Notes: generated from the sequence alone by a model not told the origin. A DNA stretch of 58,323 nucleotides from Cellulomonas endophytica (GCF_004123805.1 NZ_RWJX01000024.1:1-58323), one strand, 5' to 3'. Shown: positions 1 to 7,899, counted from the first letter of the stretch. A program made the numbers and translations.

Positions 1-32
1 CCGTCGCCGGGGCCCCGGCCCCCGACCCCCTC

Positions 33-96
33 CGACGAGATGCCCCTCCCGACCGCTCGCCCCCGCCCGCACGCGACCGGAACCGGCACCTCGTCG
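33..96. repeat. 64-bp hairpin repeat, copy 1 of the tandem array
   Basis: It begins CGACGAGATGCC and ends GGCACCTCGTCG, so the ends are near-perfect inverted repeats able to pair. Length is 64 bp, the same as every other copy in the window. It is followed by a 27-bp spacer that is itself conserved, giving a 91-bp period to copy 2. Confidence 0.85.
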
Positions 97-123
97 CCGG
101 GCCCCTCGACTCACCACCCCCTC

Positions 124-187
124 CGACGAGATGCCCCTCCCGACCGCTCGCCCGCCTCCGCACGCGACCGGAACCGGCACCTCGTCG
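124..187. repeat. 64-bp hairpin repeat, copy 2 of the tandem array
   Basis: Same ends as copy 1 (CGACGAGATGCC and GGCACCTCGTCG) and only a few substitutions in the middle. The next copy begins 90 bp later. The spacer (GCCGGGGCCCCGGCCCCCGA followed by a few more bases) closely resembles the sequence at positions 5-32, so whole ~90-bp units were duplicated. Confidence 0.85.
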
Positions 188-213
188 CCGGGGCCCCGGC
201 CCCCGATCCCCTC

Positions 214-277
214 CGACGAGATGCCCCTCCCGACCGCACGCCCCCGCCCGCACGCGACCGGAACCGGCACCTCGTCG
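214..277. repeat. 64-bp hairpin repeat, copy 3 of the tandem array
   Basis: Third tandem copy with the same CGACGAG and CTCGTCG ends and 64-bp length. The conserved spacer is missing after it, so this is the right end of the array. Confidence 0.85.
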
Positions 278-452
278 GCGTGGGCGCGTAGGACGGTCAC
301 GATCGGGCCACGGAGCGGCGGCAGCTCCGCACGGCGCTCGACGCGCGCGGCACCTCTCCCGCAGGGTGGGCGCAGGTCGTCGGCGTGCCTCGCGCACCCC
401 GGCCGGAGGACGGGCCGGGTCGCGGCCGGGCGGGTCGCACGAGGGGGCAGGG

Positions 453-1475
453 ATGGGCGGGGACCAGGGGCCGCGGACGCGCACGCGTCGACGGGGCGCG
501 GCGGACCGGGGCACGGCGGACCGGGGCACGGCGGACCGGGGCACGGCGAGCGGCGCGTGGGTGGCCCGTACGGGCGCCGCGGCCCTCGTCGCCGCGCTGC
601 TCGCGGCGTGCGCGCCCGGGACCACGGCGGCACCGGGGTCGAGCGGGGCGGCCGGACCGACCGCCACGGCGTCCGCGACGGCGTCCGCGACGGCGTCCTC
701 CACCCCGTCCCCCTCGCAGTCCGCGTCCCCGTCCCCTCACGACGAGGGACCCGGCACGCCGACCCCGGCGGCCCCGTCGGCCACGGCGACGCCCGTCCCG
801 CCCGCCCCGCCCGCCCCGACCCCGCTCCCGACCGCCGCCCCGCCGGAGGCAGCACCCGCCCCGCCCCCCGAGCCCGCACCCCTGCGCCGCGGGGACGAGG
901 GCGAGGCGGTCCTCGCGCTGCAGACGCGGCTCGCCGCGCTCGGGTACTTCCTGCCCGAGTCCGACGGCCGGTTCGGCGCGGCCACGCAGCAGGCCGTGTG
1001 GGCGCTGCAGAAGGCCGCGGGCCTCGACCGGGACGGGCTCGTCGGGCCCGCGACGAAGGCCGCGCTCGACGCCGGCACCGTGCCGACCCCGCGCACGACG
1101 AGCGGCCGCGCGATCGAGGTGGACCTCGACGCGCAGCTGCTGCTCGCGGTGGACGACGGCGTCGTCACGCGCGTGGTGAACGCCTCGTCGGGCAACGGCG
1201 AGCGGTACGAGGCGCTCGGGCGGCCCCAGCGCGCGACCACGCCGACGGGCGACTACGCCGTGGTGCGCCAGGTCGACGGCATGCACGAGTCGACGCTCGA
1301 GCTCGGCTCCATGTACCGCCCCAAGTACTTCCGCGGCGGCTGGGCCGTCCACGGCTCGGGCTCCATCCCGCCGTGGCCGGCGTCGCACGGCTGCGTGCGC
1401 GTGTCGAACGCCGCCATGGACTGGGTCTGGGACGCCTGGGGCGCACCCCTGGGCACCGCGGTCCACGTCTACTGA
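453..1475 (+). CDS. L,D-transpeptidase lipoprotein with peptidoglycan-binding domain
   Basis: A 340-aa predicted surface lipoprotein that should cross-link peptidoglycan (3-3 bonds) or attach to it. After a long basic N-terminus comes a hydrophobic stretch with lipobox LLAAC (Cys53), then a Ser/Thr/Pro/Ala linker to about residue 145. A PG_binding_1 repeat (about 146-205) and a YkuD catalytic domain (about 219-340) follow. The YkuD signature is present: His300 in VHGSGS and Cys314 in SHGCVRV. The ATG at 453 has a good ribosome binding site; a GTG at 366 would add 29 residues. The N-terminal region contains three copies of a 15-bp repeat (ADRGT). The gene stands alone and faces the MarR gene. 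Confidence 0.9.
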   Translation: MGGDQGPRTRTRRRGAADRGTADRGTADRGTASGAWVARTGAAALVAALLAACAPGTTAAPGSSGAAGPTATASATASATASSTPSPSQSASPSPHDEGPGTPTPAAPSATATPVPPAPPAPTPLPTAAPPEAAPAPPPEPAPLRRGDEGEAVLALQTRLAALGYFLPESDGRFGAATQQAVWALQKAAGLDRDGLVGPATKAALDAGTVPTPRTTSGRAIEVDLDAQLLLAVDDGVVTRVVNASSGNGERYEALGRPQRATTPTGDYAVVRQVDGMHESTLELGSMYRPKYFRGGWAVHGSGSIPPWPASHGCVRVSNAAMDWVWDAWGAPLGTAVHVY

Positions 1476-1487
1476 CCTCCGCAGGCA

Positions 1488-1551
1488 CGACGAGGTGCCG
1501 GTCCCGGCCGCACTCGGTCGCGACGACGCGGCGCGGACCGGCCTCTCGTCG
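1488..1551. repeat. 64-bp hairpin repeat, dispersed copy between convergent genes
   Basis: It begins CGACGAGGTGCCGGTCC and ends GGACCGGCCTCTCGTCG; 15 of 17 outer bases pair as an inverted repeat. It lies 12 bp after the L,D-transpeptidase stop and 47 bp before the stop of the convergent MarR gene. That position would also suit a bidirectional terminator, but no T-tract follows. Confidence 0.85.
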
Positions 1552-1598
1552 GGTGGAGGGGAGGCCGTGCGGGGGCGGACGAGGGTCCCCGGGCGCCG

Positions 1599-2069
1599 TC
1601 AGGGGGACGGCGGGGCGGCCAGGCGGCGCAGCAGGGCCAGGAGGTGGGCGCGGTCGGCCTCGTCGAGGCGGGCGAGACGCTCCTGCGCCCCGAGGTGCCG
1701 GTGCTCCGCGAGCCGCGCGACGAGCGCCGCCCCGGCGGGCGTGAGCGCGACGAGGGTGGCCCGCCGGTCCGACGGGTCGGGCAGCCGTTCGACGAGGCCC
1801 TCGGCCTCCGCCTGGTCGACCTTCGAGGTCACGGACCGCGGCGCGAGGTCGAGCGCGGCCGCGAGCTCGCCGGGGCGTCGGGGGGCGCCCGCGCGTGCCA
1901 GGTGCCGCAGGAACCGCAGCTGCCCCGGCGTGACGCCCTCGGGCTCGCAGCGGGCCGACGCCTCGCGCCGCACCGCGTGCAGGACGGTGTGGACGAGGTC
2001 GAGGAACTCCGCGCTCTCGTCCGGGCGCGCGGCGCCGGGGTCGGGGTCCGGTCCGGGCGGCGGGGGCAC
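1599..2069 (-). CDS. MarR-family transcriptional regulator
   Basis: A 156-aa winged-helix regulator. The central part (GVTPGQLRFLRHLARAG, then RPGELAAALDLAPRSVTSKV, then the wing with DPSDRRATLVALTPAG) matches the MarR fold, including the typical D-x-R-D/R-R wing loop. MarR proteins are usually dimeric repressors that release DNA on binding small phenolic ligands, and often control a neighbouring efflux or stress gene. Here the upstream neighbour in the same direction is absent, because the divergent gene is the LacI regulator. The target is therefore unknown. The GTG start gives the usual family length with a short Pro-rich leader. Confidence 0.85.
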   Translation of the reverse strand: MPPPPGPDPDPGAARPDESAEFLDLVHTVLHAVRREASARCEPEGVTPGQLRFLRHLARAGAPRRPGELAAALDLAPRSVTSKVDQAEAEGLVERLPDPSDRRATLVALTPAGAALVARLAEHRHLGAQERLARLDEADRAHLLALLRRLAAPPSP

Positions 2070-2144
2070 GGCCCGAGGCTAGGCCAGCCGCGGGGCGCCG
2101 CACCGCCCAGGGCGTCCGCGCCGCGGCCGGTCGGGCCGGCGCGA

Positions 2145-2250
2145 CGGGTCACACGCCGGGCACGCGTCGGTTCAGGTGTCGGTTCACGCGGTGGTCCACG
2201 AGCCGGGTCACGCATTCGATCAGGCGCCGGGTCACGCGCCGGGTCACGGT
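2145..2250. repeat. Degenerate GGGTCACGC short tandem repeat upstream of lacI-type gene
   Basis: About seven imperfect copies of GG(G/T)TCACGC, spaced 11-30 bp apart, lie between the MarR start and the LacI promoter. They could be a cluster of regulator half-sites or simple repeat expansion. Confidence 0.45.
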
Positions 2251-2263
2251 CGCGCATCGACCG

Positions 2264-2323
2264 TTGACAGCCGGCGACCCTCGCGCCATGCTCGGGTCAA
2301 TCGGTTTAGTCAAACGGTTTACC
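2264..2323 (+). promoter_or_regulatory. Probable promoter and LacI-type operator of the sugar-uptake operon
   Basis: A perfect TTGACA (-35) at 2264-2269 is followed 17 bp later by CATGCT (2287-2292), an acceptable -10. Directly downstream is an AT-rich island at 2299-2323 with two TCGGTTTA/ACGGTTTA direct copies and the palindromes GTTTAGTCAAAC and AAACGGTTT. LacI-family operators commonly have AAAC/GTTT half-sites, so this is the likely autoregulatory operator of the repressor that starts at 2392. Confidence 0.6.
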
Positions 2324-2391
2324 GCTCGGCCCCGGCCGACGGGCCCACCGCCACGACCGACCTGACCCGCACCGCTCGACGAGGAGCAGCC

Positions 2392-3426
2392 GTGGCCCGC
2401 ACCACCATCACCGACGTCGCCCGTGAGGCGGGCGTCTCGGCGACGACGGTGTCCCTCGTCCTCAACGGCCGCAACGCCGAGCGCTTCCCCGAGGCCACCC
2501 GCCGCCGGGTGCACGACGCCGCCGCCGCGCTCGGCTACGCGCCGAACGTCCTGGCCCGGGGCCTGCGCACCCAGCGCACGCACACCGTCGGCCTCATCTC
2601 CGACCGGATCACCACCACCCCCTACGCCGTCGCGATGGTCGAGGCGGCGCAGGACGTGGCCCGCGAGCACGGGCGGCTGCTGTTCCTCGTCGGGACCGAC
2701 GGCGACCCGGCCGTGGAGGCCGACGCCGTGCGCGCCCTGCTCGCCCAGCAGGTCGACGGCATCGTCTACGCGGCGATGTGGCACCGGCCCGTGGCCCCCG
2801 CGGCGCCGCTGCCGGCCGGCACCGTCTACCTCGACTGCTTCCCCGAGGCCGGGGGCGGTCCGGCCGTGGTGCCGGACGACCGGGCCGGCGCCGTCGCGGC
2901 GATCCGGCTCCTCGTCGCGGCCGGGCACCGCCGCATCGCCTACGTCGACATCGGCGAGGACCCCGCGCCCCTCGCCTCAGGGCTGCGGCACACCGGCTAC
3001 CTCGACGTGCTCCGGGAGGCGGGCGTGACCCCGGACCCCGCGCTGCACGTGCGGTCCGCCACCGCCACGGCCGCCGACGCCGCCGACGCGGTGGACGGCC
3101 TCCTGGCCCTGCCGGCGGACCGCCGGCCCACGGCGCTCTTCTGCTTCAACGACCGGATCGCGGCCGGGGCGTACGCCTCCGCCCGGCACCACGGCCTGGT
3201 CATCCCCGAGGACCTGTCGGTCGTCGGCTACGACGACCAGCAGCTCATCGCGACCGAGCTCGACCCCCCGCTCACCACGGTGGCCCTGCCGCACTACGCG
3301 ATGGGCCGCTGGGCGACGGAGGTCCTCCTCGGCGTGACCCCGCCCCCCGACGCGGCGGACGGCGTCCTGCGGATGCCGTGCCCCCTCGTCGAGCGGGGCT
3401 CCGTGAGCCCTCCGCGGGCTCCGTGA
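2392..3426 (+). CDS. LacI-family transcriptional repressor
   Basis: A 344-aa protein with an N-terminal helix-turn-helix (residues 4-25, ITDVAREAGVSATTVSLVLNG), a hinge around residue 50-60 and a periplasmic-binding-protein-like effector domain to the end. The GTG at 2392 is preceded by GAGGAGCAGCC and puts the HTH at the extreme N-terminus as usual; longer readings would add an atypical leader. It should repress itself and the binding protein, permease and glycosidase genes downstream until the transported sugar or a derivative is bound. The C-terminal domain is complete. The inducer cannot be read from sequence, but the GH32/GH68-like gene suggests a fructose-containing saccharide. Confidence 0.93.
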   Translation: MARTTITDVAREAGVSATTVSLVLNGRNAERFPEATRRRVHDAAAALGYAPNVLARGLRTQRTHTVGLISDRITTTPYAVAMVEAAQDVAREHGRLLFLVGTDGDPAVEADAVRALLAQQVDGIVYAAMWHRPVAPAAPLPAGTVYLDCFPEAGGGPAVVPDDRAGAVAAIRLLVAAGHRRIAYVDIGEDPAPLASGLRHTGYLDVLREAGVTPDPALHVRSATATAADAADAVDGLLALPADRRPTALFCFNDRIAAGAYASARHHGLVIPEDLSVVGYDDQQLIATELDPPLTTVALPHYAMGRWATEVLLGVTPPPDAADGVLRMPCPLVERGSVSPPRAP

Positions 3427-3432
3427 GCCCGC

Positions 3433-3462
3433 CGCCGGCCACGCCTGGACAGCAGGCCGGCG
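3433..3462 (+). terminator. Stem-loop between lacI-type gene and transporter genes
   Basis: CGCCGGCC (3433-3440) pairs perfectly with GGCCGGCG (3455-3462) around a 14-nt loop, a few bases after the repressor stop. It could be a partial terminator or processing site that sets a different expression level for the binding protein. No T-tract is present. Confidence 0.4.
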
Positions 3463-3481
3463 ACGGGCACCGACACACCCC

Positions 3482-3503
3482 GTGGTCGTCGTCCGACGAC
3501 CAC
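3482..3503. promoter_or_regulatory. 22-bp palindrome upstream of the binding-protein gene
   Basis: GTGGTCGTCG, two central bases, then CGACGACCAC: ten-bp perfect arms, 51 bp before the ATG at 3555. As DNA it could be an operator; as RNA it would make a 9-bp stem with a GTCC tetraloop protecting the binding-protein message. Confidence 0.45.
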
Positions 3504-3554
3504 CGAGCAGGGGGACCCGACCTCGACCGTCGGACCCCCGTCGAGAGGAGCACG

Positions 3555-4841
3555 ATGAAGCGCACCCGTCTCGCGAGGATCGTAGCGACGGCCACCGCCG
3601 GCGCCGCCGCCCTGGCCGCCTGCGGTCAGGCCGGGCAGGGCACGGAGGGCGGCGGCGACGGCCCCGCCGAGCTGACGCTCTGGACCCACTCCGCCGGCAA
3701 CCCGGCCGAGCTCGAGGTCTACACGCAGATCATCGACGACTTCAACGCCTCGCAGGAGGACTACCGGGTCGTCCAGGAGTCGTTCCCGCAGGCCGCGTAC
3801 AACGACGCGATCGTGGCCGCCGCGGCCTCGGGCGACCTGCCCTGCCTGCTCGACATGGACGGCCCCATCGTCCCGAACTGGGCCTGGGCCGGCTACATCC
3901 AGCCGCTCGGCATCGACCCCGCGATCACGGACGCGCTCCTGCCCACCGCCGTCGGCGAGTGGGACGGCGAGGTCTACTCCGCGGGCTACTGGGACGCGGC
4001 GCTGTCGATCTTCGCCCGGCAGTCCGTGCTCGACGCGAACGGCATCCGCGTCCCCACCGTCGAGGAGCCGTGGACGCAGGACGAGTTCGACGCGGCGCTG
4101 ACGACCCTGCAGGGCGCCGGCTACGCCACGCCGCTCGACATCGGCGCCGAGGACACCGGCGAGTGGTGGCCCTACGCCTACTCGCCGATGCTGCAGAGCG
4201 CCGGCGGCGACCTCATCGACCGCGAGACGCTGCAGTCCGCGGAGGGCGTGCTCAACGGCCCCGAGGCCGTCGAGTTCTTCACCTGGTTCCAGAGCCTGTT
4301 CGAGCGCGGCCTCACGGGCAACGGCGGCCAGGTGGGCAACGAGGAGTTCAACAACGACGAGGTGGCCCTGAGCTACACCGGCGTCTGGAACGCCCAGGCC
4401 TCGCTCGAGGCGGTCGGCGACGACCTGCTCATCCTCCCGCCGCCGGACCTGGGCACGGGCCCGAAGATCGGCGGCGGCTCCTGGCAGTGGGGCATCTCCA
4501 GCTCGTGCGGCCAGCTCGAGGGCGCGCAGGCGTACCTCGAGTTCAGCTTCGCCACGGAGTACATCACGCAGTTCAGCGACAACCAGATCGTCATCCCGGC
4601 GACGGAGGAGGCGGAGGCGGCCTCGGCCAACTTCGCCGAGGGCGCCCCGCTGCGGCCCTTCGTCGACCTCACGCCCTTCGCGGTGCTCCGCCCGCCGACG
4701 CCGGCGTACGCGGTCATCTCGAGCACCTTCGAGCGCGCGGCGAAGGACATCATGTCCGGCGCCGACGTCCCCTCGACCCTCGACCAGGCGGTCCTGGACA
4801 TCGACGCGGACATCGCCGCCAACGACGGCTACGGGTCCTGA
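3555..4841 (+). CDS. Sugar ABC transporter substrate-binding lipoprotein
   Basis: A 428-aa extracytoplasmic solute-binding protein (family 1, MalE-like). A basic N-terminus and hydrophobic stretch end in lipobox LAAC (Cys23), followed by a Gly-rich spacer and the typical start of the mature domain (ELTLWTHSAG). Many aromatic residues (WAWAGYIQP, GEWWPYAYSP, GGGSWQWGI) fit sugar stacking in the binding cleft. It would capture an oligosaccharide outside the membrane and hand it to the two permeases. The ATG at 3555 has GAGAGGAGCACG upstream. Binding protein genes of such operons are normally the most strongly expressed, which fits the stem-loops before it. Confidence 0.93.
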   Translation: MKRTRLARIVATATAGAAALAACGQAGQGTEGGGDGPAELTLWTHSAGNPAELEVYTQIIDDFNASQEDYRVVQESFPQAAYNDAIVAAAASGDLPCLLDMDGPIVPNWAWAGYIQPLGIDPAITDALLPTAVGEWDGEVYSAGYWDAALSIFARQSVLDANGIRVPTVEEPWTQDEFDAALTTLQGAGYATPLDIGAEDTGEWWPYAYSPMLQSAGGDLIDRETLQSAEGVLNGPEAVEFFTWFQSLFERGLTGNGGQVGNEEFNNDEVALSYTGVWNAQASLEAVGDDLLILPPPDLGTGPKIGGGSWQWGISSSCGQLEGAQAYLEFSFATEYITQFSDNQIVIPATEEAEAASANFAEGAPLRPFVDLTPFAVLRPPTPAYAVISSTFERAAKDIMSGADVPSTLDQAVLDIDADIAANDGYGS

Positions 4842-4942
4842 CGCGCCCCTGACGCGCCCCCGCCCCACCCGCTCCTGAACCCCTCCCACGCCAGGCGGGC
4901 GGGTCGGCACCCCGCCGACCCGTCCGCCGGATCGGACCTGCC

Positions 4943-5899
4943 ATGAGCACACCGCTGCAGCAGGGCACGCCCGCCGTCGCCACCGCGCGGGTCGCCGCCG
5001 AGCCCGGGGGGCGCCGGCGACGCCGGAGCTCGTCCCGGTCGGCCGCGGCCTACGGCATGGTGGCCCCGGCCGCCGTCCTGCTCCTCCTGTTCCTCGTGAT
5101 CCCCGTGCTGCTCGCGTTCGGGCTGTCGTTCACGAACGCGCGCCTCATCTCCCCCGAGCCGCCCCGCCTCGTCGGCGCCGACAACTTCGTCCGCGCCTTC
5201 ACCGCCGACCCGACCTTCCTGCGGTCCGTCCTCAACACGGCGCTGTTCGCGCTCGTCGTCGTGCCGGTGCAGGCCGGGCTCGGGCTCGTCATGGCGCTGC
5301 TGGTGAACCAGAAGCTGCGCGGCGTCACGGCCTACCGCGTCATCTTCTTCGTCCCGGTCGTCACGTCGATCGTCGTCGTCTCGATCCTGTGGAAGTTCCT
5401 CTACCAGGGCGACGGCCTCATCAACTCCGTCATCAACAGCCTGACGTTCGGCGCGTGGGACGGCATGGCGTGGCTCAACAGCACCGCCACGGCGCTGCCG
5501 GCCATCATCGTGCTGTCGATCTGGCAGGCCGTCGGCTTCCACATGATCATCTGGCTCTCGGGCCTGCAGACCATCCCCGAGGAGCTCTACGAGGCCGCCC
5601 GGATGGACGGCGCGACGCCGCGCCAGCAGTTCCGCAACGTCACCTGGCCGGGCCTGCGCCCGACGATGGTGTTCATCCTCGTGACGATCACCATCGCGGC
5701 GCTCGGGCTCTTCGTGCAGATCGACGTCATGACGCAGGGCGGTCCGGTCAACGCGACGACGACCCTCGTCTACCACGCGGTGCGCCGCGGCTACCGCGAG
5801 CAGCAGGTCGGCTACGGGGCGGCCATCTCCCTCATCTTCTTCGTGCTGGTCCTCGCGGTCGCGCTCGTGCAGCGCCGCCTGACCAGGGACAAGGACTGA
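4943..5899 (+). CDS. Sugar ABC transporter permease (MalF-like)
   Basis: A 318-aa inner-membrane protein of the carbohydrate ABC permease class. The basic N-terminus (GGRRRRRSSSRS) is followed by six predicted membrane helices, the first at about residues 38-60. The cytoplasmic EAA loop that docks on the ATPase is clear at about 212-232 (EELYEAARMDGATPRQQF). It pairs with the next gene to form the channel for the binding protein at 3555. It lies 101 bp after the binding-protein stop and two bases before the second permease. No ATPase gene occurs in the cluster, so a shared MsiK/UgpC-type ATPase elsewhere is expected. Confidence 0.93.
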   Translation: MSTPLQQGTPAVATARVAAEPGGRRRRRSSSRSAAAYGMVAPAAVLLLLFLVIPVLLAFGLSFTNARLISPEPPRLVGADNFVRAFTADPTFLRSVLNTALFALVVVPVQAGLGLVMALLVNQKLRGVTAYRVIFFVPVVTSIVVVSILWKFLYQGDGLINSVINSLTFGAWDGMAWLNSTATALPAIIVLSIWQAVGFHMIIWLSGLQTIPEELYEAARMDGATPRQQFRNVTWPGLRPTMVFILVTITIAALGLFVQIDVMTQGGPVNATTTLVYHAVRRGYREQQVGYGAAISLIFFVLVLAVALVQRRLTRDKD

Positions 5900-5901
5900 C
5901 C

Positions 5902-6837
5902 ATGGCCACCGTCGCCACCCGGCCGCCGGGCTCGCGCAGACCGCTCGAGCCCCGCGGGCCGCACACCGCGCGCCCCGCCCACGCCTGGCGCTCCTACCTC
6001 CTCATGACCGGGCTCGCGGTCGTGTTCCTCTTCCCGCTCGTGTTCATGTTCGTCTCGAGCTTCAAGCCCGACGCGCAGATCCTGTCCGACGTCGACTCCC
6101 CGCGGGCGTTCCTGCCCGTCGGCGACCTGTCGCTGCAGAACTACGCGGACGTCTTCGACCGGGTGCCCGTGGCGCGGTTCCTCGTGAACTCCATCCTCGT
6201 GACGGTGCTCATCGTCGGGCTCGGGCTCGTGGTGAACTCCATGGCCGGCTTCGCGCTGTCGCGCATGCAGTTCCGCGGCCGCAAGATCCTGTTCACCGTC
6301 ATCATCGCCACGCTCATCGTGCCCTTCGAGACGATCGCCGTGCCGATGGTCTACTGGGTCTCGAAGCTGCCGACGCTGGTGTTCGAGGGCTTCGTCCTCA
6401 AGTACGACTTCGGGTGGCTGAACACCTACCAGGTGCAGATCATCCCCTTCGTCGCGAACGCGTTCTCCATCTTCCTGTTCGCGCAGTACTTCTCGACGAT
6501 CCCGACCTCGCTCGACGAGGCCGCCCGCATCGACGGCGCCGGCTGGTTCACGATCTACCGCAAGATCGTCGCCCCGCTGGCCGGGCCGGCCTTCGCCACG
6601 GTCGCGATCCTCACGTTCCTGCCCGCCTGGAACGCCTACCTGTGGCCCCTCATGACCGTGCAGCAGGAGACCCTGCGCCCCGTCATGGTCGGCATGCAGT
6701 ACTTCTTCCAGCTCAACACCGCCTGGGGCGAGGTGATGGCGTACACCTCGCTCATCACCCTGCCGGTGCTCCTCGTGTTCCTGGCCTTCCAGCGGGCCTT
6801 CGTCAGCAGCATCGCCGCCAGCGGCGTGAAGGGATGA
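5902..6837 (+). CDS. Sugar ABC transporter permease (MalG-like)
   Basis: A 311-aa membrane protein, partner of the preceding permease. The Pro/Arg-rich N-terminus precedes a first membrane helix at about 34-55, five more helices, and an EAA loop at about 202-216 (TSLDEAARIDGAGWF). The extracytoplasmic stretch after helix 1 is longer than in MalG and includes FEGFVLKYDFGWLN. The ATG at 5902 follows the previous stop by two bases, so translation is coupled. Together the two permeases should import the sugar recognised by the 3555 protein. Confidence 0.93.
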   Translation: MATVATRPPGSRRPLEPRGPHTARPAHAWRSYLLMTGLAVVFLFPLVFMFVSSFKPDAQILSDVDSPRAFLPVGDLSLQNYADVFDRVPVARFLVNSILVTVLIVGLGLVVNSMAGFALSRMQFRGRKILFTVIIATLIVPFETIAVPMVYWVSKLPTLVFEGFVLKYDFGWLNTYQVQIIPFVANAFSIFLFAQYFSTIPTSLDEAARIDGAGWFTIYRKIVAPLAGPAFATVAILTFLPAWNAYLWPLMTVQQETLRPVMVGMQYFFQLNTAWGEVMAYTSLITLPVLLVFLAFQRAFVSSIAASGVKG

Positions 6838-6841
6838 CGCC

Positions 6842-7786
6842 GTGCTGAGGCTCGCCGACCACTGGGTGTGGGACAGCTGGACCGCGTTCGACGGGACGCA
6901 CCACCACCTCTTCTTCCTGCGCGCCTCCCGGGCCCTGCAGGACCCGGACCGCCGCCACCTGCGCGCCTCCGTCGGGCACGCGCGCTCGACCGACCTGCGC
7001 TCCTGGGAGCTCCTGCCCGACGCGCTCGTGCCGGCCGACCCCGACGCCTGGGACGACCAGGCCACGTGGACCGGATCGGTCGTCCGCGCCGACGACGGGT
7101 CGTGGCGGATGTTCTACACGGGCGTCTCCCGCGCCGACCGCGGCCTCGTGCAGCGCGTCGGGGTGGCCCGCTCGGACGACCTCGTCACCTGGCACCGCGA
7201 CCCGGGCCCGGTGACGGCCGCCGACCCCCGCCTGTACGAGACGCTCGACCAGGGGGACTGGTTCGACGAGGCCTGGCGCGACCCCTGGGTGCTCCGGGAC
7301 CCGGACGGGGACGGCTGGCACATGCTCGTCACGGCCCGGGTGCGCACGGGCGACCCCGCCGGACGCAGCGTCGTGGGCCACGCCGTCAGCGCGGACCTCG
7401 AGCGGTGGGAGGTCCGGCCGCCCCTGACCGCGCCCGCCGGGTTCGGCCAGGTCGAGGTCCCGCAGGTCGCGGTCGTCGACGGGCTGCCCGTGCTCGTCTT
7501 CTCGTGCTGGCCGACGCACCTGGCGGAGGCCCGGCGCCGCGACTGGCGGCAGGGCGGGGTCTGGGTGGCCCGGGGCGAGGGTCTGCTCGGGCCCTGGGAC
7601 ATGGCGGCGGCCCGGCCGTTCGCGCACCCCTCGCTCTACGCGGCGCGGCTCGTCGAGGACCCCGTCACCGGGGGCTGGGCGCTGCTCGGCTTCCGGGACA
7701 CGGAGGACGGCCGCTTCGTCGGGGAGATCGCCGACCCGGTGCCCGTCGTGCGCGACGGGGACACCCTGCGGGTCGTCGCGCCCTGA
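6842..7786 (+). CDS. GH32/GH68-clan glycoside hydrolase (fructosidase-like)
   Basis: A 314-aa protein with no signal peptide and the expected features of the five-bladed propeller of clan GH-J. The likely nucleophile is Asp11 in WVWDSW, close to the levansucrase VWDSW motif. The transition-state stabiliser is Asp147 in WRDPW (the RDP motif) and the acid/base candidate is Glu205 in VEVPQV. It begins four bases after the permease stop, so it belongs to the uptake operon. It probably cleaves an imported beta-fructoside in the cytoplasm. It is shorter than most GH32 enzymes and lacks the C-terminal beta-sandwich. The exact substrate, and GH32 versus GH68 versus GH43, cannot be settled by eye. Confidence 0.75.
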   Translation: MLRLADHWVWDSWTAFDGTHHHLFFLRASRALQDPDRRHLRASVGHARSTDLRSWELLPDALVPADPDAWDDQATWTGSVVRADDGSWRMFYTGVSRADRGLVQRVGVARSDDLVTWHRDPGPVTAADPRLYETLDQGDWFDEAWRDPWVLRDPDGDGWHMLVTARVRTGDPAGRSVVGHAVSADLERWEVRPPLTAPAGFGQVEVPQVAVVDGLPVLVFSCWPTHLAEARRRDWRQGGVWVARGEGLLGPWDMAAARPFAHPSLYAARLVEDPVTGGWALLGFRDTEDGRFVGEIADPVPVVRDGDTLRVVAP

Positions 7787-7794
7787 GGGCCCGC

Positions 7795-7836
7795 GGCCGG
7801 GCCCGCGCGGCCACGGGTGGCGCGCGGGCCCCGGCC
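7795..7836 (+). terminator. Probable terminator of the sugar-uptake operon
   Basis: GGCCGGGCCCGCGCG and CGCGCGGGCCCCGGCC can pair over about 15 bp with one bulged base around an 11-nt loop, nine bases after the glycosidase stop. As usual in this GC range there is no clear T-tract. Confidence 0.55.
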
Positions 7837-7882
7837 GGGGGACCGTCCGGGGGGCGGTCCCCCGGCACGGCGGCCGCAGACT

Positions 7883-7899
7883 GCTGAGGTAGGCTCAGC
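7883..7899 (+). promoter_or_regulatory. Palindrome overlapping a -10-like box before the ABC exporter
   Basis: GCTGAG, a 5-nt centre GTAGG, then CTCAGC form a perfect 6+6 palindrome. It contains TAGGCT (7890-7895), an actinobacterial -10, about 70 bp upstream of the GTG at 7963. A repressor bound here would block the promoter. Confidence 0.45.

Larger units (their letters stand above)
1..452. other. Intergenic region with repeat array upstream of the L,D-transpeptidase gene
   Basis: No gene is supported here. Positions 1-277 hold three tandem copies of a 64-bp hairpin element (listed separately); bases 1-6 look like the last bases of a fourth copy to the left of the window. From 278 to 452 the sequence is unremarkable GC-rich DNA. 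It ends in a purine-rich stretch (GAGGGGGCAGG) that serves as ribosome binding site for the ATG at 453. Open frames through the array keep the same repeated residues in different frames, as expected of non-coding repeats. Confidence 0.7.

Noticed and set aside
33..277. Possible CRISPR array at the left edge
   Set aside because: The repeats are too long (64 bp), the spacers are nearly identical to each other, and the same repeat occurs singly elsewhere without cas genes.
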